In this document: positions 38,085-46,917 of the stretch, one piece after another
Layout: each line of letters starts with the position of its first letter
Numbering within the stretch: position 1 is the stretch's first letter
NCBI RefSeq assembly: GCF_002240355.1
Contig: NZ_CP016353.1
Location: 5,433,001 to 5,497,000, forward strand
DNA: 64,000 nt
Reading direction: 5' to 3'
Source: Prauserella marina
GTDB lineage: Bacteria > Actinomycetota > Actinomycetes > Mycobacteriales > Pseudonocardiaceae
Notes under the pieces: generated by a model
Database searches by the model: none
Told to the model about the DNA's origin: nothing
What the model saw: only the letters and a program-made list of their open reading frames with translations
Made by a program: the position numbers and the translations under genes

Positions 38085-38918
38085 ATGACCGACATCCCCA
38101 CGATCACGTTGAACAACGGCGTCGAGATGCCGCAGGTCGGCTTCGGTGTATTCCAGGTACCGCCCGGCGAAACGGCGGCGGCCGTCTCGTCGGCGCTCGA
38201 AGCCGGCTACCGCAGCATCGACACCGCCGCCGCATACGGCAACGAAGCAGGCGTGCACGACGCTGTCGCCCGGTCGGGTATCGCGCGTGGTGACCTCTTC
38301 CTGACGACCAAACTCTGGAACAGCGACCACGGCTACGACGCGACGCTGCGGGCATTCGACGCGAGCCTCGGCGCCCTCGGCACCGACTACCTCGATCTCT
38401 ACCTGATCCACTGGCCGGTTCCCGAGCTCGACAAGTATCCGGAGACGTGGCGGGCATTCGAACGCATCTACGCCGACGGCGGGGCGCGGGCCATCGGGGT
38501 GTCCAACTTCCAGCCGCACCATCTCGAACGGCTCGCCACCGACGCCGAGGTCGCTCCGGCGGTGAACCAGATCGAGCTGCATCCTTACCTGCGGCAAGAC
38601 GAGGCCCGCCGGTACGACGCCGATCACGGCATCCTCACCGAGGCGTGGAGCCCACTCGCCAAGGGCGGCGACCTGCTGTCGGATCCGACGGTGCGCACGC
38701 TCGCCGAGAAACACGATCACACGCCCGCGCAGGTCGTGCTGCGCTGGCACCTCGAACTCGGCAACATCATCATCCCGAAGTCCGTCACCCCGTCGCGGAT
38801 GCGCGAGAACCTCGTGATCTTCGATTTCTCACTCGACGACGAGGACATGGCAGCGATGGCGACACTGGAAAGGGGCGAGCGCACCGGCCCCGACCCCAAT
38901 ACGTTCAACGTGCGTTGA
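38085..38918 (+). CDS. Aldo/keto reductase (2,5-diketo-D-gluconate reductase type)
   Basis: 277 residues with the complete tetrad: Asp46 and Tyr51 (DTAAAYGNE), Lys76 (LTTKLWN), His109 (YLIHWP). The phosphate-binding loop IIPKSVTPSRMRENL near the end fits NADPH. Such enzymes reduce aldehydes and ketones, including keto-sugars. ATG 38085 has AAGGA 9 bases upstream. It faces the end of the DeoR gene; a link to the sugar-acid operon is possible but unproven. Confidence 0.92.
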   Translation: MTDIPTITLNNGVEMPQVGFGVFQVPPGETAAAVSSALEAGYRSIDTAAAYGNEAGVHDAVARSGIARGDLFLTTKLWNSDHGYDATLRAFDASLGALGTDYLDLYLIHWPVPELDKYPETWRAFERIYADGGARAIGVSNFQPHHLERLATDAEVAPAVNQIELHPYLRQDEARRYDADHGILTEAWSPLAKGGDLLSDPTVRTLAEKHDHTPAQVVLRWHLELGNIIIPKSVTPSRMRENLVIFDFSLDDEDMAAMATLERGERTGPDPNTFNVR

Positions 38919-38925
38919 CACCAGC

Positions 38926-39702
38926 TCAGTACGGTACGGCAAGAACCTCACAGCCGTCGACGGCTGCAAACGCGTCGAGCGCCTTCCCAGCCCCTTCGTC
39001 GACGACGATCGTGTGCTCGCGATCGAGGGGAGCCCAGTACGCGAACGGCCCTGTGTCCAATTTGGAATGATCGACAAGCACGTAGGCTCCGCGGCCGACG
39101 TGCAACATGGCGTGCTTGAGCTGAGCCTGTTCGAGCGTCGGACAGGAAAGTCCCCGCCCCGCCGTGATGCCGTCGGCGCCAAGAAAGACCTTGTCTGGCG
39201 TGATGTGCCTGAGCTGGCTCTCCACCGAAGGGCCGAGAATCGCCTCGTTGGGATGTCTCAACCTGCCGCCGAGCACGATGACGTCGACGTCGGTGCTGTC
39301 GGCGAGCGCCAGCAACACGGTGAGCCCGTTGGTGACCACCGTCAGGCCCTGCCTTCCGGCGAGATACCTGGCGAGCCTTCCCGTGGTGGTTCCGGCGTCG
39401 AGGAGCACGACCTCACCGTCGTCGACGAGGTCGGCGGCCGCCTTCGCCACCGCGTCCTTCTCCTCGGAGTTGCTGGCGTCCTTCTCCCGCAACGTCCGCT
39501 CGACCGTGGTCCCCGCGTCGAGCGCGCCACCGTAGGTCCGCACCACGTGTCCTTCGCGCGCCAGCTCGGTGAGATCGCGCCGGATCGTCGATGGCGAGAC
39601 GTCGAACTGGTCGGCGAGCTGGGCAATGCTGCGATCGCCACCGCGCACGGCGGCGAGCAGCATCGCCCGCCGCTGTGTCGTCGGCTGCCGGGGAACGGTC
39701 AC
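38926..39702 (-). CDS. DeoR/GlpR family transcriptional regulator
   Basis: 258 residues. The helix-turn-helix is RSIAQLADQFDVSPSTIRRDLTELAREGHVVRTYGGAL, the DeoR signature. The sensor half follows with VVLLDAGTTTGRLARYLAG and VVTNGLTVLLALA, as in phosphosugar-binding DeoR proteins. GTG 39702 starts 9 bases after the PdxA2 stop, so it is the last gene of the sugar-acid operon and probably its regulator, sensing a phosphorylated intermediate. Possible sites lie upstream of the permease. Confidence 0.9.
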   Translation of the reverse strand: MTVPRQPTTQRRAMLLAAVRGGDRSIAQLADQFDVSPSTIRRDLTELAREGHVVRTYGGALDAGTTVERTLREKDASNSEEKDAVAKAAADLVDDGEVVLLDAGTTTGRLARYLAGRQGLTVVTNGLTVLLALADSTDVDVIVLGGRLRHPNEAILGPSVESQLRHITPDKVFLGADGITAGRGLSCPTLEQAQLKHAMLHVGRGAYVLVDHSKLDTGPFAYWAPLDREHTIVVDEGAGKALDAFAAVDGCEVLAVPY

Positions 39703-39711
39703 GACAGGACT

Positions 39712-40737
39712 CTACGACCCTGGCCGGTAGACCTCGCGCAGCTTCCCCGCGAACGGGGCCAGCTCGACGGCGGCCTGGTAAGCAGCCCGCATGGTGCCCG
39801 CGTCGGCCTTGCCGGTACCCGCGATGTCGAAAGCGGTGCCGTGATCGACGGAGGTACGCAGGATCGGAAGCCCGACCGTCACCGAGACTGTTCCGTGGAA
39901 GTCGACCGTCTTCGAGGCAATGTGCCCCTGGTCGTGGTAGAGCGAGAGCACGCCGTCGAACCGGCCTTCGAGGCCCTGGTGGAAAACCGAGTCGGCGGGT
40001 ATGGGGCCGGTGACCGCGAGTCCTTCTGCTCGCGCGGCCTCGACGGCGGGGGCGATGGCCACGATCTCCTCGTCGCCGAACTTGCCGCCTTCGCCCCCAT
40101 GCGGGTTGAGCGCCGCGACGGCGAGTGTGGGTTCGTGCGTGCCGAACACCTGCAGCGCCGTGTACGCCTCCCTGATCGAATGCCCGATGTTCTCCTTGGT
40201 GATCCGGTCGAGCGCCTGGCGCAATGAAAGATGCCGGGTCGCGAAGAAGATCTTCAGCCCCCGCACCCAGAACATCGTGTTGAACCTGGTCGACCCGGTC
40301 AGTTCGCCGAGCATTTCGGTGTGCCCGAGATGCTTGGATCCCGCTGCCCAGATCGCCTCCTTGTTGATGGGCGAGGTGACGACGGCAGCGACCTCCCCCG
40401 CGAGCGCGGCCTTTGTCGCGGCCTCGATCGCCGCGACGGCTGACCGGCCTGCCGTCGCGTCGACCGTGCCCCACGGGAGGTCGGCGCCCGCGATGCCGAG
40501 ATCGAGGATGTCGATGACGCCTGGCTCGAATCGCGCCTGATCGACCGATTCGACCGCGTTGACCCCCGCGTCCAGCCTGCAAACCTTGATCGCCCTGCGC
40601 AGCACCGCCGCGTCGCCGACGGCCAGCGGCCGTGCCGCCTCCGACGCCGAGGGCTCCGCGAGTGTGCGCGCGGTGATCTCAGGGCCGATTCCCACGGGGT
40701 CGCCGAGTGTGACGGCAAGGATGGGGCGTTCGGTCAC
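39712..40737 (-). CDS. pdxA2: PdxA2-type 4-phosphothreonate dehydrogenase
   Basis: 341 residues in the PdxA family: VTLGDPVGIGPEI at the start, VTSPINKEAI, GHTEML, ALNPHGGEGGKFGDEE and YHDQGHIASK with metal-binding His/Asp. In bacteria where PdxA lies beside a DUF1537 kinase, it acts as 4-phospho-D-threonate (or erythronate) dehydrogenase, oxidising and decarboxylating to dihydroxyacetone phosphate; that is published family knowledge. The setting here, permease-kinase-pdxA-deoR, fits that role rather than vitamin B6 synthesis. GTG 40737 overlaps the kinase stop (GTGA) and has GAGAGAGGA upstream. Confidence 0.88.
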   Translation of the reverse strand: MTERPILAVTLGDPVGIGPEITARTLAEPSASEAARPLAVGDAAVLRRAIKVCRLDAGVNAVESVDQARFEPGVIDILDLGIAGADLPWGTVDATAGRSAVAAIEAATKAALAGEVAAVVTSPINKEAIWAAGSKHLGHTEMLGELTGSTRFNTMFWVRGLKIFFATRHLSLRQALDRITKENIGHSIREAYTALQVFGTHEPTLAVAALNPHGGEGGKFGDEEIVAIAPAVEAARAEGLAVTGPIPADSVFHQGLEGRFDGVLSLYHDQGHIASKTVDFHGTVSVTVGLPILRTSVDHGTAFDIAGTGKADAGTMRAAYQAAVELAPFAGKLREVYRPGS

Positions 40738-41990
40738 CGGTTCATTCCTCTCTCTCGTTGGGCAATCACGCTGGTGAGATGTTCGACGCAGGCGAGCGCG
40801 GCATCCCTCCCGCCGATCAGTCCGCCCTTCGTCGCGAACGGCAGCCCGTCGTGGGGACCACCGACCAGCCTGCCCGCGACGGCGAGCGGAAGCACCTCGG
40901 CTTCGATCCGGAAACCGTCGCTGCCGAGCGCGGCGGTGGTCGCCTCCGCGATGTCGCCTCCCGTCGCGTAGAGCGCGCCGAACTCGTGCCTGGCGAGCAG
41001 AATCGCGGCGGTTTCGGCGAGCAGCACGGGAATCGCGGCGGCCACGGCGGGATCTGCGCTCTCGCCGGGACCGGGAGGGCGGGTACGCACGCCGACCACT
41101 CTTTTCCCTTTCGCCAGCAACTCGCTCGCCTTGGCCGCGATGGTTTCCGGTTCGTCGACGGAAGGGCGCACCTCGACGAACGCCGCTCCGGCCACCTGTT
41201 CCAGCTCGGCGATTTGCTCGTCGGTCACCGTGGTGATGCTGCCGACCACCGCGAGCACCGGAGGAAGCGGCTCCGCGTGAACCCCGATGCCGAGCGCGCT
41301 CGCGAGGGCGACGGCGAACGGTCCACTGTCGACGGAAAGCCACTGGAATCCGTCCCGCAGACTCACTCTCGCCGCGGCTTCGGCGATGACGGCGAGCTGG
41401 GCTCCCGTTGTCGCGTCACAGACCACGACGGGAGCGCTCGATTCCGCGAGCCGTTCGGCTACACCGTCCACACCGGATTCGACGACGTCGAGCGGGACCT
41501 CGGCGATGTCCCTTTCGGTGCCGGCGCGCAAGATCGTCGCGACCCTTGAGAAGTGGACCGGGGTCAGCGGATCGCGGGCAGCCGGTGTCCGCGCGAGCGG
41601 AACACCGTCCACAAGGTGCAGTCCGCCGACCGTCGTGCGGCCCGCGTCGGGAAACGCGGGAACGACGAGCGCCCTCGTGCCGGAGGGAAGGACGTCGAGC
41701 AGTGCGTCGAGCTCGGCGCCGACGTTGCCCCTGAGCGTGGTGTCCACCCGCTTGGCGAGCAGCCCGACCGGCTCCACCGCGCGCGCCGCCCTTTGCACCA
41801 GGTCGCGGGCGACGTGCTCCGGCGCCTGCCTCGTTCCGATGTTGACCACGACGACGTCGGCGCCTTCGGTGCAGGCGATGCGCTCGATCCCGCTGACCGA
41901 GATGGTGTGCAGCCCCGCCCGCGCGAACCTCGCTCCGGTCGCGTTGCTACCCGTCAGGTCGTCACCGATCACGAGCACCCTTGCCCTCAC
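40734..41990 (-). CDS. dtnK: Four-carbon sugar-acid kinase (DUF1537; D-threonate kinase-like)
   Basis: 418 residues. RVLVIGDDLTGSNATGARFARAG is the N-terminal substrate loop (DDxTG) of the four-carbon acid sugar kinase family; KRVDTTLRGNVGAEL follows. The C-terminal nucleotide domain has GSDGFRIEAEVLPLAVAGRLVGGPHDGLPFATKGGLIGG, the glycine-rich ATP motif. It should phosphorylate D-threonate or a similar C4/C5 acid at the terminal hydroxyl for PdxA2. GTG 41990 overlaps the permease stop (GTGA) and its own stop overlaps the pdxA2 start, so three genes are translationally coupled. Exact substrate is inferred. Confidence 0.85.
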   Translation of the reverse strand: MRARVLVIGDDLTGSNATGARFARAGLHTISVSGIERIACTEGADVVVVNIGTRQAPEHVARDLVQRAARAVEPVGLLAKRVDTTLRGNVGAELDALLDVLPSGTRALVVPAFPDAGRTTVGGLHLVDGVPLARTPAARDPLTPVHFSRVATILRAGTERDIAEVPLDVVESGVDGVAERLAESSAPVVVCDATTGAQLAVIAEAAARVSLRDGFQWLSVDSGPFAVALASALGIGVHAEPLPPVLAVVGSITTVTDEQIAELEQVAGAAFVEVRPSVDEPETIAAKASELLAKGKRVVGVRTRPPGPGESADPAVAAAIPVLLAETAAILLARHEFGALYATGGDIAEATTAALGSDGFRIEAEVLPLAVAGRLVGGPHDGLPFATKGGLIGGRDAALACVEHLTSVIAQRERGMNR

Positions 41991-43423
41991 AGGACCGCCC
42001 CCGCGAGCAGCACCATCGGCAGCGAACCGAGCCACACCGCCGTCGTGATGCCCGACCAGCCGCGGATCGCGGCGACACCGTCGAGTCCGGTGAATCGGGT
42101 GACCACCCAGAAATAGGAGTCGTTGAAGTAGCTGAACACCATCGAGCCCGCACAGCAGGCGATGGCGGCGGCCAGCGGTGAGATTCCCAGTCCCGCCACC
42201 AACGGCGCGGTCACCGAGGCCGCGGTGATCATGGCGACGGTTCCGGAGCCCTGCGCGAGCCGAACCAGCGTCGCGATGAGGAACGGAACCAGCACGCCGG
42301 GAATGTGCCACGATGCGATCGTCGTGGCCAGCGCGTCTCCGACCCCGGTGTCCCTGAGCACCTGACCGAACGCACCACCGGCACCGGTGATCAGGATGAT
42401 CAGGCCGGCCGAGGCCGCCGCCTGGGACAGCCATTCCGAGACCTGTCCGCGCGTGGTCCTCCTGGGCAGCAGTACGTAGACGGCGAGCACGATGCCGATC
42501 AACAGCGCGACGACGGGGTCACCGACGAAGGCGAGCACGCCCACCAGCGCGGTCGGTTCGTACTCGTCGCCGCTGAGCACGCCCTGCGCGTTGCGGTCGA
42601 CGGCTGTCGCGACGGTGTTCACGACGATCAGCAACAACGGCACGAGCAGCGGCAGGAAGGCGACCCACGCCTTCATCCGCCGCGGTGGCTCCTCTGGTGT
42701 TTCCTCGACCGGGGAGTCGGCGGAGCCGGAAGAACCGGCCGGGACGGTTTCCCCGGTGCGGGTCGCCGCGGTGCCGTAGACCTCCTCGCGCACGGCCGGC
42801 GCGAGTTGTCCTTCGAGTTTCGGGCCTATCCACTTCGCGTAGATCACCACGACGGGAATGAGTGGAAGAACGACGACGAGACCGGCCAGGATCATCCCGC
42901 CCACGTTGGTTTCCAGGATTCCGGCGACGCCGAGCGGTCCGGGAGTCGGCGGAACAAGGTGGTGGGTGAGCGTCATGCCGCAACCGAGCGCGAGCGCGAG
43001 CGTCACGTAACCGGAGCCCTTGCGCCTGGCGATCGACCTCGCGAGCGGGTTCATGATCACGTAGCCGGAGTCGCAGAAGACGGGAATCGAGACGAGCGCT
43101 CCGGTGCCCGTCATGGCCCACGGTTCCTTGCCCTTGCCGAGCGCTCTGACGAACGCCCGCGCGAGTGCGTCGGCCGCGCCCGAGACTTCGAGGATCTTGC
43201 CGATCCCGACCCCGAGTCCGATGACGATGCCGATGGCTCCCATCGTCGAGCCGAAGCCCTCGATGATGGAGTCGAGAACGCCGGTAACCGGTGCTCCCGC
43301 GACGAAACCGGTCAGCAGCGCGGCGATGAGCAACGCGATGAACGCGTCGAGCCGGGTGCGCAGCACGACGAAGACAATCGCGCCGATTCCGAGGACGAGC
43401 GCAGCCAGCAACTGAAGATCCAC
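41987..43423 (-). CDS. GntP-family gluconate/sugar-acid permease
   Basis: 478 residues with 12-14 membrane segments. GntP marks are GKILEVSGAADALAR, SIPVFCDSGYVIMNPLA, LTHHLVPPTPGPLGVA and the C-terminal VFSYFNDSYFWVVTRFTGL. Members import gluconate and related acids with protons; here the likely load is the C4 acid used by the next two genes. GTG 43423 has GGGAGG 6 bases upstream; the longer frame to 43522 runs through probable operator sequence. Confidence 0.92.
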   Translation of the reverse strand: MDLQLLAALVLGIGAIVFVVLRTRLDAFIALLIAALLTGFVAGAPVTGVLDSIIEGFGSTMGAIGIVIGLGVGIGKILEVSGAADALARAFVRALGKGKEPWAMTGTGALVSIPVFCDSGYVIMNPLARSIARRKGSGYVTLALALGCGMTLTHHLVPPTPGPLGVAGILETNVGGMILAGLVVVLPLIPVVVIYAKWIGPKLEGQLAPAVREEVYGTAATRTGETVPAGSSGSADSPVEETPEEPPRRMKAWVAFLPLLVPLLLIVVNTVATAVDRNAQGVLSGDEYEPTALVGVLAFVGDPVVALLIGIVLAVYVLLPRRTTRGQVSEWLSQAAASAGLIILITGAGGAFGQVLRDTGVGDALATTIASWHIPGVLVPFLIATLVRLAQGSGTVAMITAASVTAPLVAGLGISPLAAAIACCAGSMVFSYFNDSYFWVVTRFTGLDGVAAIRGWSGITTAVWLGSLPMVLLAGAVL

Positions 43424-43475
43424 AGTGATCCTCCCTGTCCTGGTGAGCGAAGTGGCCATCATGCCTCGCCCAACA

Positions 43476-43521
43476 TGCTCACAACAAGCACTTTTGAGGA
43501 AAAAGTTGAGCAGTTTGAGCA
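43476..43521. promoter_or_regulatory. Candidate DeoR-type operator region
   Basis: TTGAGCA occurs at 43506-43512 and 43515-43521, a close variant TTGAGGA at 43494-43500, and an inverted TGCTCA at 43476-43481. DeoR-family repressors often bind such short repeated half-sites. It lies 53-98 bases upstream of the permease start. The rest of 43424-43784 shows no gene. Confidence 0.45.
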
Positions 43522-43784
43522 ACTAGACGACGCGAGTGCATCGCCGAGAGTGACGCACACCAGCGTGGTGGCGAGTTCAGTCGGATTGCCACCCGCGCGG
43601 ACGCCGCGGTCGTAGCGGCTTTCGCGAGCGGAATTCTCACCGTGCGTTCGCGGTCGTCACCCATGGTTTCCGACATACTCCCGGCCGATCACGGCAAGAC
43701 TTTTCCAATATCCGAATATCTTTTCGGAGTGACCCTGAACACATATGGTGGTGCCCTGTTCCGGCGAGGCGAGGGAGGACCGCG

Positions 43785-45620
43785 TTGTCGTTCACCCAAG
43801 AATCCGTTCTGCGCGAGACCGAGGGCCTGACGATTCCCGTTCTGTTGCGGCGCAACGCGACGGAGTTCGGCGATCTCCCCGCGCTCAGCTCGCTCGACTC
43901 GGAGAGCACACCGACACTTACGTGGAGTCAGTTGCGTTCGGAGGTCGCGGCGGTGTCGAGGGGCCTCGCCGAACTCGGGCTGCGCGCGGGCCAGCGAATG
44001 ATCATCATGGCGACGAGCAGGCCAGAACATTTCATCGCCGATCTCGCCGCCACGAATCTCGCCGCGATTCCGTGCACCGCGTATTCGACGCTGTCCAGCG
44101 ACCAGATCGCCTTCGTCGTCAACCACAGCGCGGCACCGATCGCCGTACTCGGCGGCGAAGAGGAGTTGCGGCGCTGGGCTCCCATTCTCGACGAGCTGCC
44201 CAACCTCGAACACGTCGTCGTGCTCGACGCCGCCGCGGTGCCTTCCGGCGACCCGCGCTTCATCAGCCTCGCCGATCTGCGTGACCGCGGCGCGGCGCTG
44301 CACGCGGAAAAACCGGAGACGTTCGAGCAGGCGACCGACGAGATCAAGCCGGAAGACCCGCTTTCCATGATCTACACCTCCGGCACCACGGGAGTGCCGA
44401 AGGGAGTCGTGCTCTCCCACCGCAACGCCATCCACGAGGCGATCGCCGTGCATTCCCGGCATGGCACGCCGATGCATTCCACGAACGTCGCCTATCTCCC
44501 GCTCGCGCACATCGCCGAGCGGGAGATCTCGATCTACATGCCCATCGTGTACGCCGGACACGTGCACACGCTGGCCGATCCGTCCGGCATCGTCGGCGCG
44601 CTCGGCAAGGTGCGGCCGGACGGGCTGTTCGGGGTTCCCCGGGTGTGGGAGAAAATGGCCGCAGGCTTGAAGAACATGGCGCAGGGCCTTCCAGAAGAAC
44701 GAAGGGAAGCGCTGCTCGGCGCCAACGAGCTGCTGCGGAAGGGCTACCAGCTTCGCTCCGAGGGCAAGGAGGTTCCTGCCGAACTCGCGGAACGGATAGC
44801 CGAGACCGACAAGACCGTGATGGCACCCGTCAGACAGCTGCTCGGGCTCGACAACCTGGCCCTCGCGTCGAGCGGCGCCGCGGCGCTCCCGCTTGAGGTG
44901 CTCCAGTTCATCGCGGGGCTCGGCATCGAGATCCAGGAAGTGTGGGGGCTTTCGGAGACCACCGGCGCCGCCACGATCAACACCGCGGAGGCGTTCAAAG
45001 CAGGCACGGTGGGAAGGCCGGTCGCCGACGTCGAGGTGAAGGTCGGCGAGGACGGGGAACTGTTCGTCAGAGGCCCGATCGTCTTCCTCGGCTACCTCAA
45101 CGACGACGGCGCGATCGAACCGGCCACCGACTCGGAGGGCTGGTTCGCGACGGGCGACATCGGCACGATCGACGACGACGGCTTCGTCAGTATCACCGAC
45201 CGCAAGAAGGAACTGATCATCACCGCCGGTGGCAAGAACATCGCGCCGACCAGAGTGGAGGGCCTGCTCAAGGAAAATCAGCTGATCGGGCAAGCGGTGG
45301 CGATCGGCGACGACCGCCCCTACCTCACGGCATTGATCGTGCTGGACGACGAGATCGCGCCCGCCTGGGCCGCGGCGCGGGGCATCGAGGCGAGTGACGT
45401 CGCGGAGCTGGCCCGGCACCCCGGAGTTCTCGCGGAACTCGAAGGAGCCGTCCAGGCCGCGAACGAACGGCTCGGCAAAGTCGAGCAGATCAAGCGATAC
45501 CACGTACTGGCGACGCCGTGGAGCCCGGAAAGCGGTGAACTGACCCCGACGCTGAAACTCAAACGCAGGGTGATCACCGAGAGGTATGCCCCGGACATCG
45601 AGCGCCTTTACGACGCCTGA
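43785..45620 (+). CDS. Long-chain acyl-CoA synthetase (FadD15-like)
   Basis: 611 residues. MIYTSGTTGVPKGVVLSHRN is the P-loop; VAYLPLAHIAEREISIYMPIVYAGHV, WGLSETTGAATI, EGWFATGDIGTIDDDGFVSITDRKKELIITAGGKNIAPTRVE and the final TPTLKLKRRVI are as in bacterial long-chain fatty acid-CoA ligases of about 600 residues. It makes acyl-CoA at the membrane for degradation or lipid synthesis. The start is TTG 43785 with GGGAGGA 6 bases upstream. It converges with an SDR gene, 13 bases apart. Confidence 0.92.
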   Translation: MSFTQESVLRETEGLTIPVLLRRNATEFGDLPALSSLDSESTPTLTWSQLRSEVAAVSRGLAELGLRAGQRMIIMATSRPEHFIADLAATNLAAIPCTAYSTLSSDQIAFVVNHSAAPIAVLGGEEELRRWAPILDELPNLEHVVVLDAAAVPSGDPRFISLADLRDRGAALHAEKPETFEQATDEIKPEDPLSMIYTSGTTGVPKGVVLSHRNAIHEAIAVHSRHGTPMHSTNVAYLPLAHIAEREISIYMPIVYAGHVHTLADPSGIVGALGKVRPDGLFGVPRVWEKMAAGLKNMAQGLPEERREALLGANELLRKGYQLRSEGKEVPAELAERIAETDKTVMAPVRQLLGLDNLALASSGAAALPLEVLQFIAGLGIEIQEVWGLSETTGAATINTAEAFKAGTVGRPVADVEVKVGEDGELFVRGPIVFLGYLNDDGAIEPATDSEGWFATGDIGTIDDDGFVSITDRKKELIITAGGKNIAPTRVEGLLKENQLIGQAVAIGDDRPYLTALIVLDDEIAPAWAAARGIEASDVAELARHPGVLAELEGAVQAANERLGKVEQIKRYHVLATPWSPESGELTPTLKLKRRVITERYAPDIERLYDA

Positions 45621-45633
45621 CCTCGCCGAGTCG

Positions 45634-46539
45634 CTACGCGCTGCGCAAGGGCGTGGACGCTCCTTCCGTCCACTTGCGCAGTCGTGGCGGCACGCGCTTC
45701 TCCAGTCCGTACGGTTCGAGGTGAGCGCCGAACACCTCGTCGAATGCCCTCTGCACGCTGTCGGAATCCCACACTTGTCGTTCGAGGATCGGCGACTTGA
45801 GGTAGGGCTGGCCGACGATGTGCAACTGCGGCCCGTTGCACCGGATCAACTGCCCCGTTATGCCGTGAGCCCCGTCGCCGAGCAGGAACAGCACCAGCGG
45901 GGCGATACGGGAAGGGGTCCGGTCGGGCGGGCAGTTGCGCAGGGACCGCTCCGACTTCCACACCATCCTGGTGTGCGCGAGCGGGCACACCGCGTTGACC
46001 CTGATCCCCACCTCCTCCATGTCGAGCGCCCAGGAATAGGTGAGTGAGGCGACGGCTCCCTTGCTCGCGGCATAGCTGGCCAGCTTGCGCTGCCCCAGCG
46101 AGGCGCCGGAGGAGATGTTGACGATCGAGCCGCCCTTTCCGTGCTCGATCATGGCCTGTGCCGCGGCCATGCCGGTGTAGATGGTGCCGAGCACATTGGT
46201 TTCGATCAGCTCGCGAACGCGACCGGGATCGTCCTGCCACGACACCGTCTCGTAGTTCAGCCCCGCGTTGTTGACGAGCCCTTCGATGGAGCCGAACTCC
46301 GCCACACACAGGTCGACGATCGCCTTCGCCTGCTCTGGATCGGCGACGCTGTGCCCGCTGGCGACCGCCCTTCCGCCGTGCGCTCTGATGTTGCGCGCGG
46401 TCCGTTCCGCGAGATCGGCATCGACGTCGTTCACCACGACCGCGGCACCCGCTTGCGCCGCGTGTACGGCGAACGCCTCGCCAAGCCCCCTCGCCGCGCC
46501 TGTCACCACCACGGCTTTCCCGTCGAGGAACTCGTTCAT
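45634..46539 (-). CDS. SDR-family oxidoreductase (hydroxyacyl-CoA dehydrogenase-like)
   Basis: 301 residues: TGAARGLGEAFAVHAAQAGAAVVVNDVD at the start, LVNNAG, and the catalytic ISSGASLGQRKLASYAASKGAV (Ser, Tyr-x3-Lys). The VVVNDVDAD stretch with Asp favours NAD+. The long tail (SPILERQVWDSDSVQRAFDEVFGAHLEPYG) is seen in SDRs near fatty-acid or steroid genes. ATG 46539 has GGAGAAG upstream; the open frame to 46719 is not coding-like. Confidence 0.88.
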   Translation of the reverse strand: MNEFLDGKAVVVTGAARGLGEAFAVHAAQAGAAVVVNDVDADLAERTARNIRAHGGRAVASGHSVADPEQAKAIVDLCVAEFGSIEGLVNNAGLNYETVSWQDDPGRVRELIETNVLGTIYTGMAAAQAMIEHGKGGSIVNISSGASLGQRKLASYAASKGAVASLTYSWALDMEEVGIRVNAVCPLAHTRMVWKSERSLRNCPPDRTPSRIAPLVLFLLGDGAHGITGQLIRCNGPQLHIVGQPYLKSPILERQVWDSDSVQRAFDEVFGAHLEPYGLEKRVPPRLRKWTEGASTPLRSA

Positions 46540-46917
46540 CTGTCTTCTCCCACCGCCGACTCCGACATCTACGCGGTTCGCCCCGCTCAAGCCAGCCTTG
46601 AGTTCAGTGTTCGGCACATGCGACTTCCCGGCTGTGCAAGCTCGCCGAACGGCGGTTTCACTGCGCCGAACGAGTGAGCGGTGATCGGTCCCGGCAAACT
46701 CTCCGACGTATGTGAACATGTCTCACGAAACGCCCCGGCAAAGGCAACCACTCTCCGTGGCCCCGTACTTTGGTCTGCGGACAGATGGACGAAGGGACAC
46801 GGCCGTTAGTCCGATCCGGGCAACGTTGTCTGTTCGCCTCCGTGTAATCGAGGGCATACTTAACGTCGTCATGAACCATGGCAGGCAGTAATCGAATCAT
46901 TACAGGGTGACCAAGAG
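46540..46917. other. Divergent promoter region of SDR and MFS genes
   Basis: 378 bases without a gene. TAATCGA appears at 46844-46850 and again at 46889-46895, the second within the palindrome listed separately. Nothing else is recognised. Confidence 0.45.
46888..46903. promoter_or_regulatory. Candidate operator before the MFS gene
   Basis: GTAAT-CGAATC-ATTAC is a perfect 5-bp inverted repeat in AT-rich DNA, 14 bases before the start codon. A further TAATCGA half-site lies 45 bases upstream. Confidence 0.4.
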
